The position numbers and the translations under genes were made by a program. From assembly GCA_963745955.1 (NCBI GenBank), contig CAVUZI010000011.1, forward strand, positions 434,001-498,000: a stretch of DNA of 64,000 nucleotides. Reading direction: 5' to 3'. Shown in pieces: positions 43,888 through 52,289 of this stretch; positions within the stretch are counted from its first letter, which is position 1; every line of letters starts with the position of its first letter. The notes under the pieces were generated by a model. It searched no databases. It had not been told where the DNA came from and worked only from the letters and a program-made list of their open reading frames with translations. The DNA comes from Bog-756 sp963745955. GTDB taxonomy: Bacteria > Actinomycetota > Acidimicrobiia > Acidimicrobiales > RAAP-2.

Positions 43888-44177
43888 GTCTTGAACAGCC
43901 AGAGAACGCCCTTGGCGAAGGCGTAGTTGAGAATGAAGATGAGAACCATCAGGGACAGGAGCGTCACCAGCGTCACGGTGGTGTAGTTGATGACCTCGGA
44001 CCGGTTGGGCCAGGCCACCTGCCGAAGCTCAGATCGTACCTCGCGGATGAACTGACCCGGACGGAAGGGCTCGCGCTTCGGTGGCCGCCGGGGCGGAGGG
44101 GCCGCGCGCCTGGGCGCGGCCTCACCATCGGGATCCTGCCCCTGACGCTGCGCCATGCGCTTTTGTTCTCGGTTCAC
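43884..44177 (-). CDS. secE: Protein translocase subunit SecE
   Basis: 97 residues. A basic, proline-rich cytoplasmic part is followed by FIREVRSELRQVAWPNRSEVINYT and one transmembrane helix, about residues 67-88. It clamps SecY. GTG 44177 is the likely start with AAGGA about ten bases upstream; an ATG seven codons later is possible. Confidence 0.96.
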   Translation of the reverse strand: MNREQKRMAQRQGQDPDGEAAPRRAAPPPRRPPKREPFRPGQFIREVRSELRQVAWPNRSEVINYTTVTLVTLLSLMVLIFILNYAFAKGVLWLFKT

Positions 44178-44215
44178 GTGCTCTGTGTCCTTCGACGGTT
44201 GGCTTCTGTGGTGAG

Positions 44216-44288
44216 CAGGGCAGGAGGGACTCGAACCCCCAACCTTCGGTTTTGGAGACCGGTGCTCTACCAGTTGAGCTACTGCCCT
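44216..44288 (-). tRNA. tRNA-Trp (CCA anticodon)
   Basis: A full cloverleaf on the minus strand. Acceptor AGGGCAG pairs with CTGCCCT, the anticodon loop is CTCCAAA and the T arm contains GTTCGAGTC. The 3' CCA is not encoded. It lies between rpmG and secE, a common actinobacterial position. Confidence 0.95.
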
Positions 44289-44417
44289 CTGTCGATCGCC
44301 GTGCCGCGAGCGGCCAGCCGATCGCAGGGGCGGTTGGCTAGGTTATCACCGGGACCGTGGGGATTCCCAGGCACAATGCCGGTCCACAGGCCCGGTCCCT
44401 CGCCGGTCCGCCCCCAC

Positions 44418-44582
44418 CTACCGGGTTTCTTTGTGCAGCGTGTGGCGCCGGTCCCACCGGCAGAACTTCTTCATCTCGATCCGCTCGCGGTCGTTCAGCT
44501 TGTTCTTCGTCGTGATGTAGTTCCGTCGCTTGCACTGCTCGCAGGCCAGGGTGACCTGGATGCGCTTCTCGTTCTTTGCCAT
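44418..44582 (-). CDS. rpmG: 50S ribosomal protein L33, zinc-binding form
   Basis: 54 residues: MAKNEKRIQVTLACEQCKRRNY and KKFCRWDRRHTLHKETR. One CxxC pair (CEQC) is clear, while the second site is FCRWD, so only three cysteines are seen; zinc binding may be partial. AGGAGGAG lies five bases before the ATG. Confidence 0.95.
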   Translation of the reverse strand: MAKNEKRIQVTLACEQCKRRNYITTKNKLNDRERIEMKKFCRWDRRHTLHKETR

Positions 44583-44657
44583 CTTGACTCCTCCTACGGC
44601 CTGCCTCCGCACTGGCCGGCGGGGCTGGCTCCGATGTCTTGCCCGGTGTCCTCGACT

Positions 44658-44698
44658 GTCCTGCTCGTGTCCTGCTCGTGTCCTGCTTGTGTCCTGCG
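44658..44698. repeat. 11-base tandem repeat between tRNA-Met and rpmG
   Basis: GTCCTGCTCGT at 44658-44668 and 44669-44679, GTCCTGCTTGT at 44680-44690, then a partial copy. It lies in the spacer that would be cut out of the tRNA-Met to rpmG transcript. Confidence 0.8.
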
Positions 44699-44703
44699 GG
44701 TGG

Positions 44704-44777
44704 TAGCGGCGGCCGGACTCGAACCGGCGACCCCACGATTATGAGCCGTGTGCTCTGACCAACTGAGCTACGCCGCC
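44704..44777 (-). tRNA. tRNA-Met (CAT anticodon)
   Basis: Acceptor GGCGGCG with CGCCGCT (first pair G-U), anticodon loop CTCATAA, T arm GTTCGAGTC. The first acceptor pair and lack of a three-GC anticodon stem suggest the elongator rather than initiator form. The CCA end is encoded at 44701-44703, unlike the other tRNAs here. Confidence 0.93.
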
Positions 44778-44784
44778 ATGGGCG

Positions 44785-44857
44785 AGCCCCCTGTCGGAAT
44801 CGAACCGACGACACCAGCCTTACCATGGCTGTGCTCTGCCGACTGAGCTAAGGGGGC
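44785..44857 (-). tRNA. tRNA-Thr (GGT anticodon)
   Basis: Acceptor GCCCCCT with AGGGGGC, anticodon stem CAGCC/GGCTG around loop ATGGTAA, T arm GGTTCGATTCC. The 3' CCA is not encoded. It leads the minus-strand cluster. Confidence 0.94.
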
Positions 44858-44887
44858 AGTGCGGCTCGAGCGAGCAGCAAAAAGACA

Positions 44888-44893
44888 ATCATA
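44888..44893 (-). promoter_or_regulatory. -10 box upstream of the tRNA-Thr/Met cluster
   Basis: TATGAT on the minus strand, 30 bases before tRNA-Thr. I found no good -35. It is divergent from the acetyltransferase promoter. Confidence 0.35.
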
Positions 44894-44945
44894 GCCAAAG
44901 CTGGGCCCGGCCGAGCGTAGCCGCCTTCCTCGCTACCATCGGCTG

Positions 44946-45434
44946 ATGCACGTGCGCTTGGCGAGGGCGTCCGACTCCGAATCGATCCGGTCGATCTACA
45001 ACGCCGAGGTCACCGGGTCGACCGCCACCTTCGACCTCGTGCCCCGAACGTCCGAGGAGCAGTTGGCCTGGCTGGCCGACCACCGCGGCCCCTATCCGGC
45101 GGTGGTGGCGACCGACGATCGGGACACCGTCCTCGGATTCGGCTCCCTCTCGGAGTACAAGAACCGCCCGTCCTACGCCACCACGGTGGAGAATTCGGTG
45201 TACGTGGACCCCGCCCATCGGGGCCAGGGGGTGGGCAGGGCCCTGCTCGAGCACCTCATCGGGCTGGCCACCCAGCACGGCTTCCACTCCGTCATCGCCC
45301 GGGTCGGCGGGGACAATCTGGCGTCCATCGCCCTCCATCAGGCGTGCGGCTTCACCCTGGTCGGGGTGGAGCGGGAGGTCGGTCGCAAGTTCGGCCGGTG
45401 GCTCGATGTGACGGTCCTCCAGCTCCTGGTCTGA
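44946..45434 (+). CDS. GNAT acetyltransferase, phosphinothricin N-acetyltransferase-like
   Basis: 162 residues. IRSIYNAEVTGSTATFDLVPRT at the N-terminus resembles the PAT/Bar group, and VYVDPAHRGQGVGRALLEHLI is the acetyl-CoA binding motif A; VGGDNLASIALHQACGF is motif B. The likely activity is N-acetylation of a small amine; phosphinothricin or methionine sulfone are known substrates of relatives, but the substrate here is unproven. The ATG at 44946 has TACCAT six bases upstream, suggesting a leaderless transcript. Confidence 0.85.
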   Translation: MHVRLARASDSESIRSIYNAEVTGSTATFDLVPRTSEEQLAWLADHRGPYPAVVATDDRDTVLGFGSLSEYKNRPSYATTVENSVYVDPAHRGQGVGRALLEHLIGLATQHGFHSVIARVGGDNLASIALHQACGFTLVGVEREVGRKFGRWLDVTVLQLLV

Positions 45435-45470
45435 CCAGGTCCGGCCCGTCGGGCCGCCGGGCCGGGCCCG

Positions 45471-47170
45471 CTACGAGGCGACGCGGACCAGGACGCCGTC
45501 GGCAGCGGTCGCCCGGGGCACCGACGACCGCCGTTCCCAGCTGGCCAGGGGCACGGTGAGCACGAAGAGGATCCACAGCAGGGTCAGGACGATCTCCAGT
45601 GGATCACCGTGGATCAGGCTGTGCACCAGGTCGGTGCCCCCGGGCAGCTCGATGAACGCCGTCACCATGGAGAGCCCGATGATCAGCGACCGGAGCCGGC
45701 CCAAGCGCCACCGGCGCCAGCAGGATGAGACCCCACGACAGGTACCAGGGCTGGACCACCGGCCCGAGGGCGACCAGCAGCAGCAGGGTGATGCCCAGCG
45801 CCTTGAGCGTGCCGATCCGGTCGCTGTTGAACAGCAGCCAGACGCCGGCGATCCCCGCCACCAGCAACCCGAAGAAGCGGGTGACCGACAGCACGCCACC
45901 CAGCCCCACGCCGAGGTGGACGAAGTGGGCGATCCCGGTGAAGGCCAGGGCCAGCGAGGTGGTCGGGGCGGTCCACGAGCGGACCGCCCCCGGCGTCCCG
46001 AGGATGGTCACCCACCCCCAACCCAGACCGCTCACGTAGGAGAAGAAGCCGAGCACGCCGGCTCCGAGGAGCCCGGCCGTCACCACCGGCCGTATTCGGT
46101 CGCGCACCGCCGCCTGCGGCCCGAGCCAGCTCCACCCGACATAGAGGATCCCGAACGCCGCCGGCGCTTTGATCGCCGTGGCCAGCGCGCACAGGACGAT
46201 GCCCACGATGGGGCGTTTCTCCTTGGCCGCGGTGAGCCCGGCGACCAGGAGTCCGAGCATCAGGGCGTCGTTGTGGGCACCTCCGATGAGGTGGAGGAGC
46301 GTCACCGGGTTGAGGATCATGAGGGTGAACAGCTCGGCCCCGTCGCGGTGGTACAGCCGGGCCAGCCGGGGGACGCAGGAGGCGATGAGCAGCACGCCGA
46401 CCAGGGCGAGCAGCCGGAGCAGGACGATGGTGGCCAGCTCGTTGTGGAAGGTGATCCGGGCGAAGATCCCGTCGATCTGGAGGAACAGCGGTCCGTAGGG
46501 GGCCGGGGCGTTGGCCCACAGCGAGTCGACCGGGGCGGTATAGGAGTTGTTCCCCAACTGGGCCGGGCCGTAGAGGTAGGGGCTCATGTGGTGGCTGACC
46601 ATCTCGCCCTGGGCCGCGTAGGAGTAGACGTCCCGGCTGAACAGCGGTGCGATGACCAGCATGGGGAGCGCCCAGAGGGCGAACACCCACATCATCCGCT
46701 TGATCGGGACCCCCGGGCACCGGGAGTAGAGCCGGGTCATGCCCCACCACACCCGCATCAGCAGCAACAGCCCGCCGTAGACGGCGGCCAGCGTGAAGTA
46801 GACGGCCCAGGTGCTGGCCAGATCGGTGCGGGGCACCCCGAAGAACCATACGCCGGGCATCTCGAGCTTGAACGGGGAGCTCGGGAGCGAGGCACCGATG
46901 GCGATGGCGACCATGGCCACGAACCCCAGCAGGGCCGGTCGCAACACGAGCCCACGCGGACGGGCCTGACCCTCCTGCAGCTGGACCTGGTCGCCGACCG
47001 GGACCGCGGACGTGTCCCAGCGTTGGCGAACCGAGCCCACGAACGCCTCGGTCAGCCGGCAGCCCGGTCCGGTAGATCTCCAGGGCGAGGAGTGGCAGTC
47101 CGGAGCTGGAGCTCGGTGGCCGGGGTTGCCCACCCTCGGGCGCCTCGGCTGCCGTGGTCTCGGATGGCAT
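45471..47170 (-). CDS. MptB-like polyprenol-phosphomannose mannosyltransferase, two frame breaks
   Basis: A multi-pass GT-C membrane protein. RDVYSYAAQGEMVSHHMSPY, APAPYGPLFLQIDGI, LIGGAHNDALMLGLLVAGL and ALGPVVQPWYLSWGLILL resemble MptA/MptB enzymes that extend alpha-1,6-mannan in actinobacterial glycolipids. The body, the C-terminus (SLIIGLSMVTAFIELPGG to the stop at 45471) and the N-terminus (MPSETTAAEAPEGG) lie in three frames. One extra base at 45700-45702 and one near 47060 reconcile them, giving 565 residues. The start ATG 47170 is inferred. The exact acceptor is unknown. Confidence 0.78.
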
Positions 47171-47331
47171 GAGGTTTCGGGGCTTCTCCTCGGTCGGACT
47201 GCCGGCACCAGTCGATCCATCTGGTTGCGCAGAGCCAGTTGCCGCTCCCCGCACTCGTCATCAGTTGCGGATCCCCGATCAACGCTCGCCAGACCGCGTG
47301 AGCACCCGTACCGCAATCATTCCGTAACTTC

Positions 47332-47359
47332 ATTGTAACCAAGCCGGGGTCCCGATCAA
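47332..47359 (-). promoter_or_regulatory. Promoter for the mannosyltransferase gene
   Basis: Minus strand TTGATC (47354-47359), a 16-base spacer, then TACAAT (47332-47337). It leaves a leader of about 155 bases before the proposed start. Confidence 0.5.
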
Positions 47360-47474
47360 GTCACCTGATCAAGGGACCGGAGCGCCCCGATCGGGGTCCG
47401 GCGGCGCCTGCGCCGACCGGCCCCCGGAGGCGGCGTGGGACACCGTCCCCACCGCCCCCGGTCCACTCCTGCGG

Positions 47475-47556
<82 letters not shown>

Positions 47557-47600
47557 GCAGGGCGGAAGGATATCGCCTGGTACGGCGCTACTGTTTCGCC

Positions 47601-48089
47601 ATGCCTACCTTCGACGTTGTTTCGGAAGTCGACATGCAAGAGGTGCGGAACGCGGTCGACCAGGCCAACCGCGAAGCAGCCACCCGTTTCGACTTCAAAG
47701 GAACCGACTCGTCCATCGAGCTCTCGGACAAGGAACTGCTGCTGGCCTCGTCGACCGAGGACCGGCTCCGTGCCCTCTACCAGGTCCTGCAGGAGAAGCT
47801 GGTCAAGCGCGAGGTCTCCCTCAAGTCCTTCGAGGTCGGAAAGATCGAGGAGGCCTCCCGTGGCTCCGCCCGGCAGAAGCTGACCATCCAGGCCGGCATC
47901 TCGTCCGACCACGCCAAGAAGATCAACAAGTTCATCAAGGACCTCGGGCTCAAAGGCGTCAGCTCGCAGACCCAGGGGGATCAGTTGCGGGTGAGCGGGA
48001 AGAAACGCGACGACCTGCAGGCGGTCATCACTGCGTGCAAGGCGGAGGATTTCGGTATCCCGCTGCAGTTCAACAACTTCCGGGACTGA
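47601..48089 (+). CDS. YajQ family nucleotide-binding protein
   Basis: 162 residues: MPTFDVVSEVDMQEVRNAVDQANREAATRFDFKGT in part, with KINKFIKDLGLKGVSSQTQGDQLRVSGKKRDDLQ. YajQ-like proteins bind RNA or cyclic di-GMP; the role in this organism is not known. The ATG at 47601 has TACTGT six bases upstream. An upstream in-frame ATG lies inside tRNA-Tyr and is not used. Confidence 0.93.
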   Translation: MPTFDVVSEVDMQEVRNAVDQANREAATRFDFKGTDSSIELSDKELLLASSTEDRLRALYQVLQEKLVKREVSLKSFEVGKIEEASRGSARQKLTIQAGISSDHAKKINKFIKDLGLKGVSSQTQGDQLRVSGKKRDDLQAVITACKAEDFGIPLQFNNFRD

Positions 48090-48123
48090 CCGGGGTCACC
48101 GCCGGCTGCGTGGCTGCGGGCGG

Positions 48124-48624
48124 TCAGGCCGCCTCGACGAGCTCGTCGAGCTCCTCCAGCGGGTGGACCCGGAACAGGCGGTTGAAGACGATGAACTTGA
48201 GCACCCAGAAGAGGGCGAACGACAGGATGTTGGCCGCCAGGACCACCACGGTCTGCTCGAAGTGGGCGAGATGGTGGGCCACGCTGATGTGACGGGCGAT
48301 CGCCGCGCCGAAGATGGACACGACGATGCCGATGGCCGACATGGCCCAGAAGGGCACGATCTCCTTCATCAGGTGGGATCGGCCGCCCTTGCCCCACACC
48401 CACTTGCGATTGAGGTAGTACGACGGCACCACGGCCACGATGTTGGCGATCACGGTGCTGGCGATGGCACCGGCCAGGTGGAGGACGCCGAACACGAGCG
48501 CCAACACGCCGAACGAGACCGCGGTGGACACCACCGACACCATCGTGTAGCGGAACAGCTGCTTGGCCTCGGGAGTGTCCCGTTTCTGCCAGAGATGGAT
48601 CGCGCGAGTGGACAGGCCGTTCAT
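48124..48624 (-). CDS. GtrA family membrane protein
   Basis: 166 residues with four predicted membrane helices (FRYTMVSVVSTAVSFGVLALVF, AIASTVIANIVAVVPSYYLNRKWVW, IVPFWAMSAIGIVVSIFGAAIA, VVVLAANILSFALFWVLKFIVF). The YYLNRKWVW motif is typical of GtrA. Relatives move polyprenyl-linked sugars across the membrane or assist cell-wall polysaccharide synthesis. The ATG at 48624 is chosen since TAGAGT lies seven bases upstream. GTG 48633 falls inside that box. Confidence 0.88.
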   Translation of the reverse strand: MNGLSTRAIHLWQKRDTPEAKQLFRYTMVSVVSTAVSFGVLALVFGVLHLAGAIASTVIANIVAVVPSYYLNRKWVWGKGGRSHLMKEIVPFWAMSAIGIVVSIFGAAIARHISVAHHLAHFEQTVVVLAANILSFALFWVLKFIVFNRLFRVHPLEELDELVEAA

Positions 48625-48695
48625 CGGGGTCACTCTACCGGTGGAGGGGGCTCAGAACCGGATCAGCGACGCCGGGAGGGTGAATAATCGGGTTC

Positions 48696-49865
48696 TCAGA
48701 CCGCATTGGCCCGGGCGACGGCGCCGAGCCACGACGCGCTCGGCTTCGCACGGCGTTCGAATGTCTCGCGGTCGACGGCGACCATCCCGAAGGTCGGTCC
48801 GTAGCCCAGCACCCACTCGAAGTTGTCCAGAAGGCTCCAGTAGAAGTACCCGCGGACGTCGATCCCGGCATCGAGACAGTGTCCGACGCCGTGGAGTGCC
48901 CTGTTCACGTAGTCGATCCTGACGTCGTCGTCGTCGGTCCCGATGCCGTTTTCGGTGACGTAGACCGGAAGCCCCGTCTTGTCCCATGCCCGACGGATGG
49001 TGCCCTCGAGGGCCTCGGGCCAGACCTCGTATCCCATCTGGGTGATGGGCACGCCCTCCTCGCCCCCCAGCGCGCCGTCGGGCCCGACCCGCATCCGGGT
49101 GTAGGTCTGGACCCCGATGAAGTCGTCTCCCTCGGTCGACTCGAGGAACACGTCCTCGGAGGGGCGCCGGATCCGCTCGAGCCAGTCCTCTCCGCCCGGC
49201 TGGAGCTGGTAGTCGGTCATCGACAGGGTCAGCCCGACCGGAAAGTCGCCCGGACCCGACCGAATGACCTCGACGGCCTTGCGGTGGGCCGCGGCCAGGG
49301 TGTCGTTGACGGCACTCCGGCGGTCCCTGTCCCGCACCCGGGGCGGGAAGATCCCGAGCCTCCATCCCATCGTGGCCACCACGTTGGGCTCATTGAGGGT
49401 CGCGGCCATACCGACCAGGTCGCCGATGTGAGCGGCGGCTCGCTCGCAGAACCGGGTGAAGCGATCTGCGGCGTGGGGGGCCTCCCAGGTGCCGGCGGCG
49501 GCCAGCCATCGGGGATGGGTGAAGTGATGGAAGGTGACCACCGGCACGACCCCTCGCTCGTGACATGCCGCCGCCATGCGCCGGTAGTGGTCGAGAGCCA
49601 CACGGGAGAACTCACCCTCCTCGGGCTCGATCCGGCTCCACTCGAGCGAGAAGCGGTAGGCGCCGAGCCCGAGGCCGGCGACCAGGGCGATGTCCTCGTC
49701 GAAGCGGTTGAACGAATCGCAGGCGTCTCCGCTCACGTCGACACAACCTGAGGTGGGATCGTGCTCGAATACCCACCAGTCGTTGTTGACATTGCCGCCT
49801 TCGATCTGATGGGCGGCGGTTGCCGTTCCCCAGACGAAGCGGTCGGGGAAGACGAGTTCGGCCAT
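48696..49865 (-). CDS. Glycoside hydrolase family 1 (beta-glucosidase type)
   Basis: 389 residues. FVWGTATAAHQIEGG at the start, the acid/base Glu in ATLNEPNV and the nucleophile Glu in VYVTENGIG are all present, with YFYWSLLDNFEWVLGY at the end. It cleaves beta-linked glucosides or related sugars; no signal peptide, so it is cytoplasmic. It is about 50 residues shorter than many GH1 enzymes. The ATG at 49865 follows TACGTT by six bases. Confidence 0.92.
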   Translation of the reverse strand: MAELVFPDRFVWGTATAAHQIEGGNVNNDWWVFEHDPTSGCVDVSGDACDSFNRFDEDIALVAGLGLGAYRFSLEWSRIEPEEGEFSRVALDHYRRMAAACHERGVVPVVTFHHFTHPRWLAAAGTWEAPHAADRFTRFCERAAAHIGDLVGMAATLNEPNVVATMGWRLGIFPPRVRDRDRRSAVNDTLAAAHRKAVEVIRSGPGDFPVGLTLSMTDYQLQPGGEDWLERIRRPSEDVFLESTEGDDFIGVQTYTRMRVGPDGALGGEEGVPITQMGYEVWPEALEGTIRRAWDKTGLPVYVTENGIGTDDDDVRIDYVNRALHGVGHCLDAGIDVRGYFYWSLLDNFEWVLGYGPTFGMVAVDRETFERRAKPSASWLGAVARANAV

Positions 49866-49954
49866 GGCCAAAACGTAGCGGGATCGCCGCCCCGCCGCCC
49901 TGCCCGGCCCCGAGGAACGCATCGGGACGACTCTCCAGCTGGCAGGATGGGGAG

Positions 49955-50815
49955 GTGAGTGACGCCCTCGACTTCCTGGTCGACCTGCTCGACCTCGAGT
50001 CCATCGAAGTCAACATCTTCCGGGGCGTGAGCCCCAACGAGGACCGCCAGCGGGTGTTCGGCGGTCAGGTCGCGGCCCAGTCGTTGATGGCCGCGGGCCG
50101 AACCGTCGACAACGGACGGCCGCACTCGCTGCACGCCTACTTCCTGCGGCCGGGTGACCCCAACGTACCCATCCTCTACGAGGTGGACCGCATTCGGGAC
50201 GGCAAGTCCTTCACCACCCGCAGGGTGGTGGCCATCCAACACGGCCGGGCCATCTTCAACATGTCGACGTCGTTCCACGTGGACGAGCCCGGACTCTCCC
50301 ACCAATTCCCCATGCCCGACGTACCCGCCCCCGAAAACCTCGACACCCTGGCCACGAGGCTCGAACCCTTCCGGGAGACGCTCGGGGACTGGTTCTCGCG
50401 GCCCCACCCGATCGATCAGCGCCACATCGGCGAGCTGCCCTTCACCCACGGTGCGGGGAAGGAGCCGGTGCAGCGGCTGTGGATCCGAGCCGACGGAACG
50501 CTCCCCGACGATCCCCTGCTGCACGCCTGCATTGCCACCTACGCGTCGGACATGTCGCTGTTCGACACCATGCTGGCCCCCCACGACGTCCGCTGGGAGG
50601 ACAGCCACTTCATGGGCGCCAGCCTCGACCACTGCATGTGGTTCCACCGTCCGTTCCGGGCCGACGAATGGCTGCTCTACGACATGGACAGTCCCTCGGC
50701 GTTCGGCGCCCGCGGGCTGGCAAGGGGATTTCTGTTCACCAGAGAGGGTGAGCTGGTCGTGTCAATGGTCCAAGAAGGTCTGATGCGACTGTCGAACCGT
50801 CCGAGCGGCTCCTGA
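49955..50815 (+). CDS. Acyl-CoA thioesterase II (TesB-like)
   Basis: 286 residues with two hot-dog folds. RVFGGQVAAQSLMAAGRTV with LHAYFLRPGDPNVPILYEVDRIRDGKSFTTRRVVA marks the first domain, and DHCMWFHRPFRADEWLLYDMDSPSAFGARGLARG the second. It hydrolyses medium- or long-chain acyl-CoA. The start is GTG 49955, which lies just after GGGGAG. It is divergent from GH1. Confidence 0.9.
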   Translation: MSDALDFLVDLLDLESIEVNIFRGVSPNEDRQRVFGGQVAAQSLMAAGRTVDNGRPHSLHAYFLRPGDPNVPILYEVDRIRDGKSFTTRRVVAIQHGRAIFNMSTSFHVDEPGLSHQFPMPDVPAPENLDTLATRLEPFRETLGDWFSRPHPIDQRHIGELPFTHGAGKEPVQRLWIRADGTLPDDPLLHACIATYASDMSLFDTMLAPHDVRWEDSHFMGASLDHCMWFHRPFRADEWLLYDMDSPSAFGARGLARGFLFTREGELVVSMVQEGLMRLSNRPSGS

Positions 50816-50867
50816 CCGGAGAGTGGGGCACCGCGCCCGGGCCGACGCCGACGAGGTCGGGGAAGGG

Positions 50868-52139
50868 TCAGCGGGAGGTGATGGGCACGTAGTCGCGGAC
50901 GTCGTCGCCGATGTAGAGCTGACGGGGTCGGGCGATCTTCGAGTCCTGATCCAGCATCTCGTTCCAGTGGGCCAGCCAACCCGCAGTGCGGGGGATGGCA
51001 AACAGCACGGGGAACATCTCGAGGGGAAAACCCATGGCCTGGTAGATCAGCCCGGAGTAGAAGTCGACGTTGGGGTACAGCTTCCGCGACAGGAAGTAGT
51101 CGTCGGACAGGGCGATCTCCTCCAGCTTCAACGCGATGTCCAAGAGGGGGTTCTTGCCCGTGACCGTGAAGACCTCGTCGGCCGTCTTCTTGATGATCGT
51201 CGCCCGCGGGTCGTAGCTCTTGTAGACCCGGTGGCCGAACCCCTGGAGCCTCCCTCCAGAGCCCTCCTTCACCGAGGCGATGAAGGCCTCGACGTTCTCC
51301 ATCGACCCGATGTCGGTGAGCATGCGGATGACCGCCTCGTTGGCTCCGCCGTGTCGCGGACCGTACAGCGCGGCGGCCGCGGCGGCACAGGCCGAATACG
51401 GATCGGCGTGCGAGGAACCGACCACCCGCATGGCGGTGGTCGAGCAGTTCTGCTCGTGGTCGGCGTGGAGGATGAAGAGCACGTCGAGAGCGCGGGCCAG
51501 TACCGGGTCGGCTTCGAATCGCGGTTCTGCGATCTTCCACATCATCGACAAGAAGTTCGACGTGAACGGCAGAGAATTGTCCGGATAGACGAACGGCATA
51601 CCCACGCTGAACCGGTGGGCGGCGGCGGCCAGTGTCGGCATCTTGGCGATCAGCCGGATGATCTGCTTGTCACGTGATTCGACGTCGAAGATATCTTTGG
51701 CATCCCCGTAGAAGGTCGACAGGGCGGCGACTGCGGACACGAGCATGCCCATGGGATGGGCGTCGTAGTGGAATCCCTCGAGGAATCGCTTGCGCACGTT
51801 CTCGTGGATGAAGGTGTGCAGCGTGATCTCACGTTCCCACGTCTCGTACTCGGCGGAGGACGGGAGCTCGCCGTTCAGCAGCAGGTAGGCCACCTCGAGG
51901 TAGGTCGAATTCTCGGCCAGCTGCTCGATGGGATACCCGCGGTAGCGGAGGATGCCCTCGTCTCCGTCCAGGTAGGTGATCGAGCTCTCGCACGCAGCCG
52001 TGGACACGAAGCCCGGATCGTAGAACCAGACCCCGGGGAGCAGTTTCGACCACTGCGCCGCGGAGATGCCGCCGTGTTCGAAGGGGATCTCGAGGGACTC
52101 GCCGTTGCGATTGTCGATGATCGTGATGCTCTCAGCCAC
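50868..52139 (-). CDS. gltA: Citrate synthase
   Basis: 423 residues from the GTG at 52139. Catalytic His is in HADHEQNCSTTAMR, the second His in FGHRVYKSYDPR, and Asp in VDFYSGLIYQAMG. It is the type II long form that condenses acetyl-CoA and oxaloacetate. A GTG at 52184 would add 15 residues (MSWADETDD), but a TAGGAT box lies only three bases before it, so the transcript probably begins too late for it. Confidence 0.95.
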   Translation of the reverse strand: MAESITIIDNRNGESLEIPFEHGGISAAQWSKLLPGVWFYDPGFVSTAACESSITYLDGDEGILRYRGYPIEQLAENSTYLEVAYLLLNGELPSSAEYETWEREITLHTFIHENVRKRFLEGFHYDAHPMGMLVSAVAALSTFYGDAKDIFDVESRDKQIIRLIAKMPTLAAAAHRFSVGMPFVYPDNSLPFTSNFLSMMWKIAEPRFEADPVLARALDVLFILHADHEQNCSTTAMRVVGSSHADPYSACAAAAAALYGPRHGGANEAVIRMLTDIGSMENVEAFIASVKEGSGGRLQGFGHRVYKSYDPRATIIKKTADEVFTVTGKNPLLDIALKLEEIALSDDYFLSRKLYPNVDFYSGLIYQAMGFPLEMFPVLFAIPRTAGWLAHWNEMLDQDSKIARPRQLYIGDDVRDYVPITSR

Positions 52140-52289
52140 TGATCCCCAAACCCTTCTGTCGTCAGTCTCGTCGGCCCAACTCACCCAATCCTAGATCGAC
52201 ATGCCCCGTCTCTGACCAACCGGCGGCCGGCCCGAGCGGCGGCGAGCGTCGGCCACGGCAGTCACCGACGCCGGGCGATGGCCCACAGG

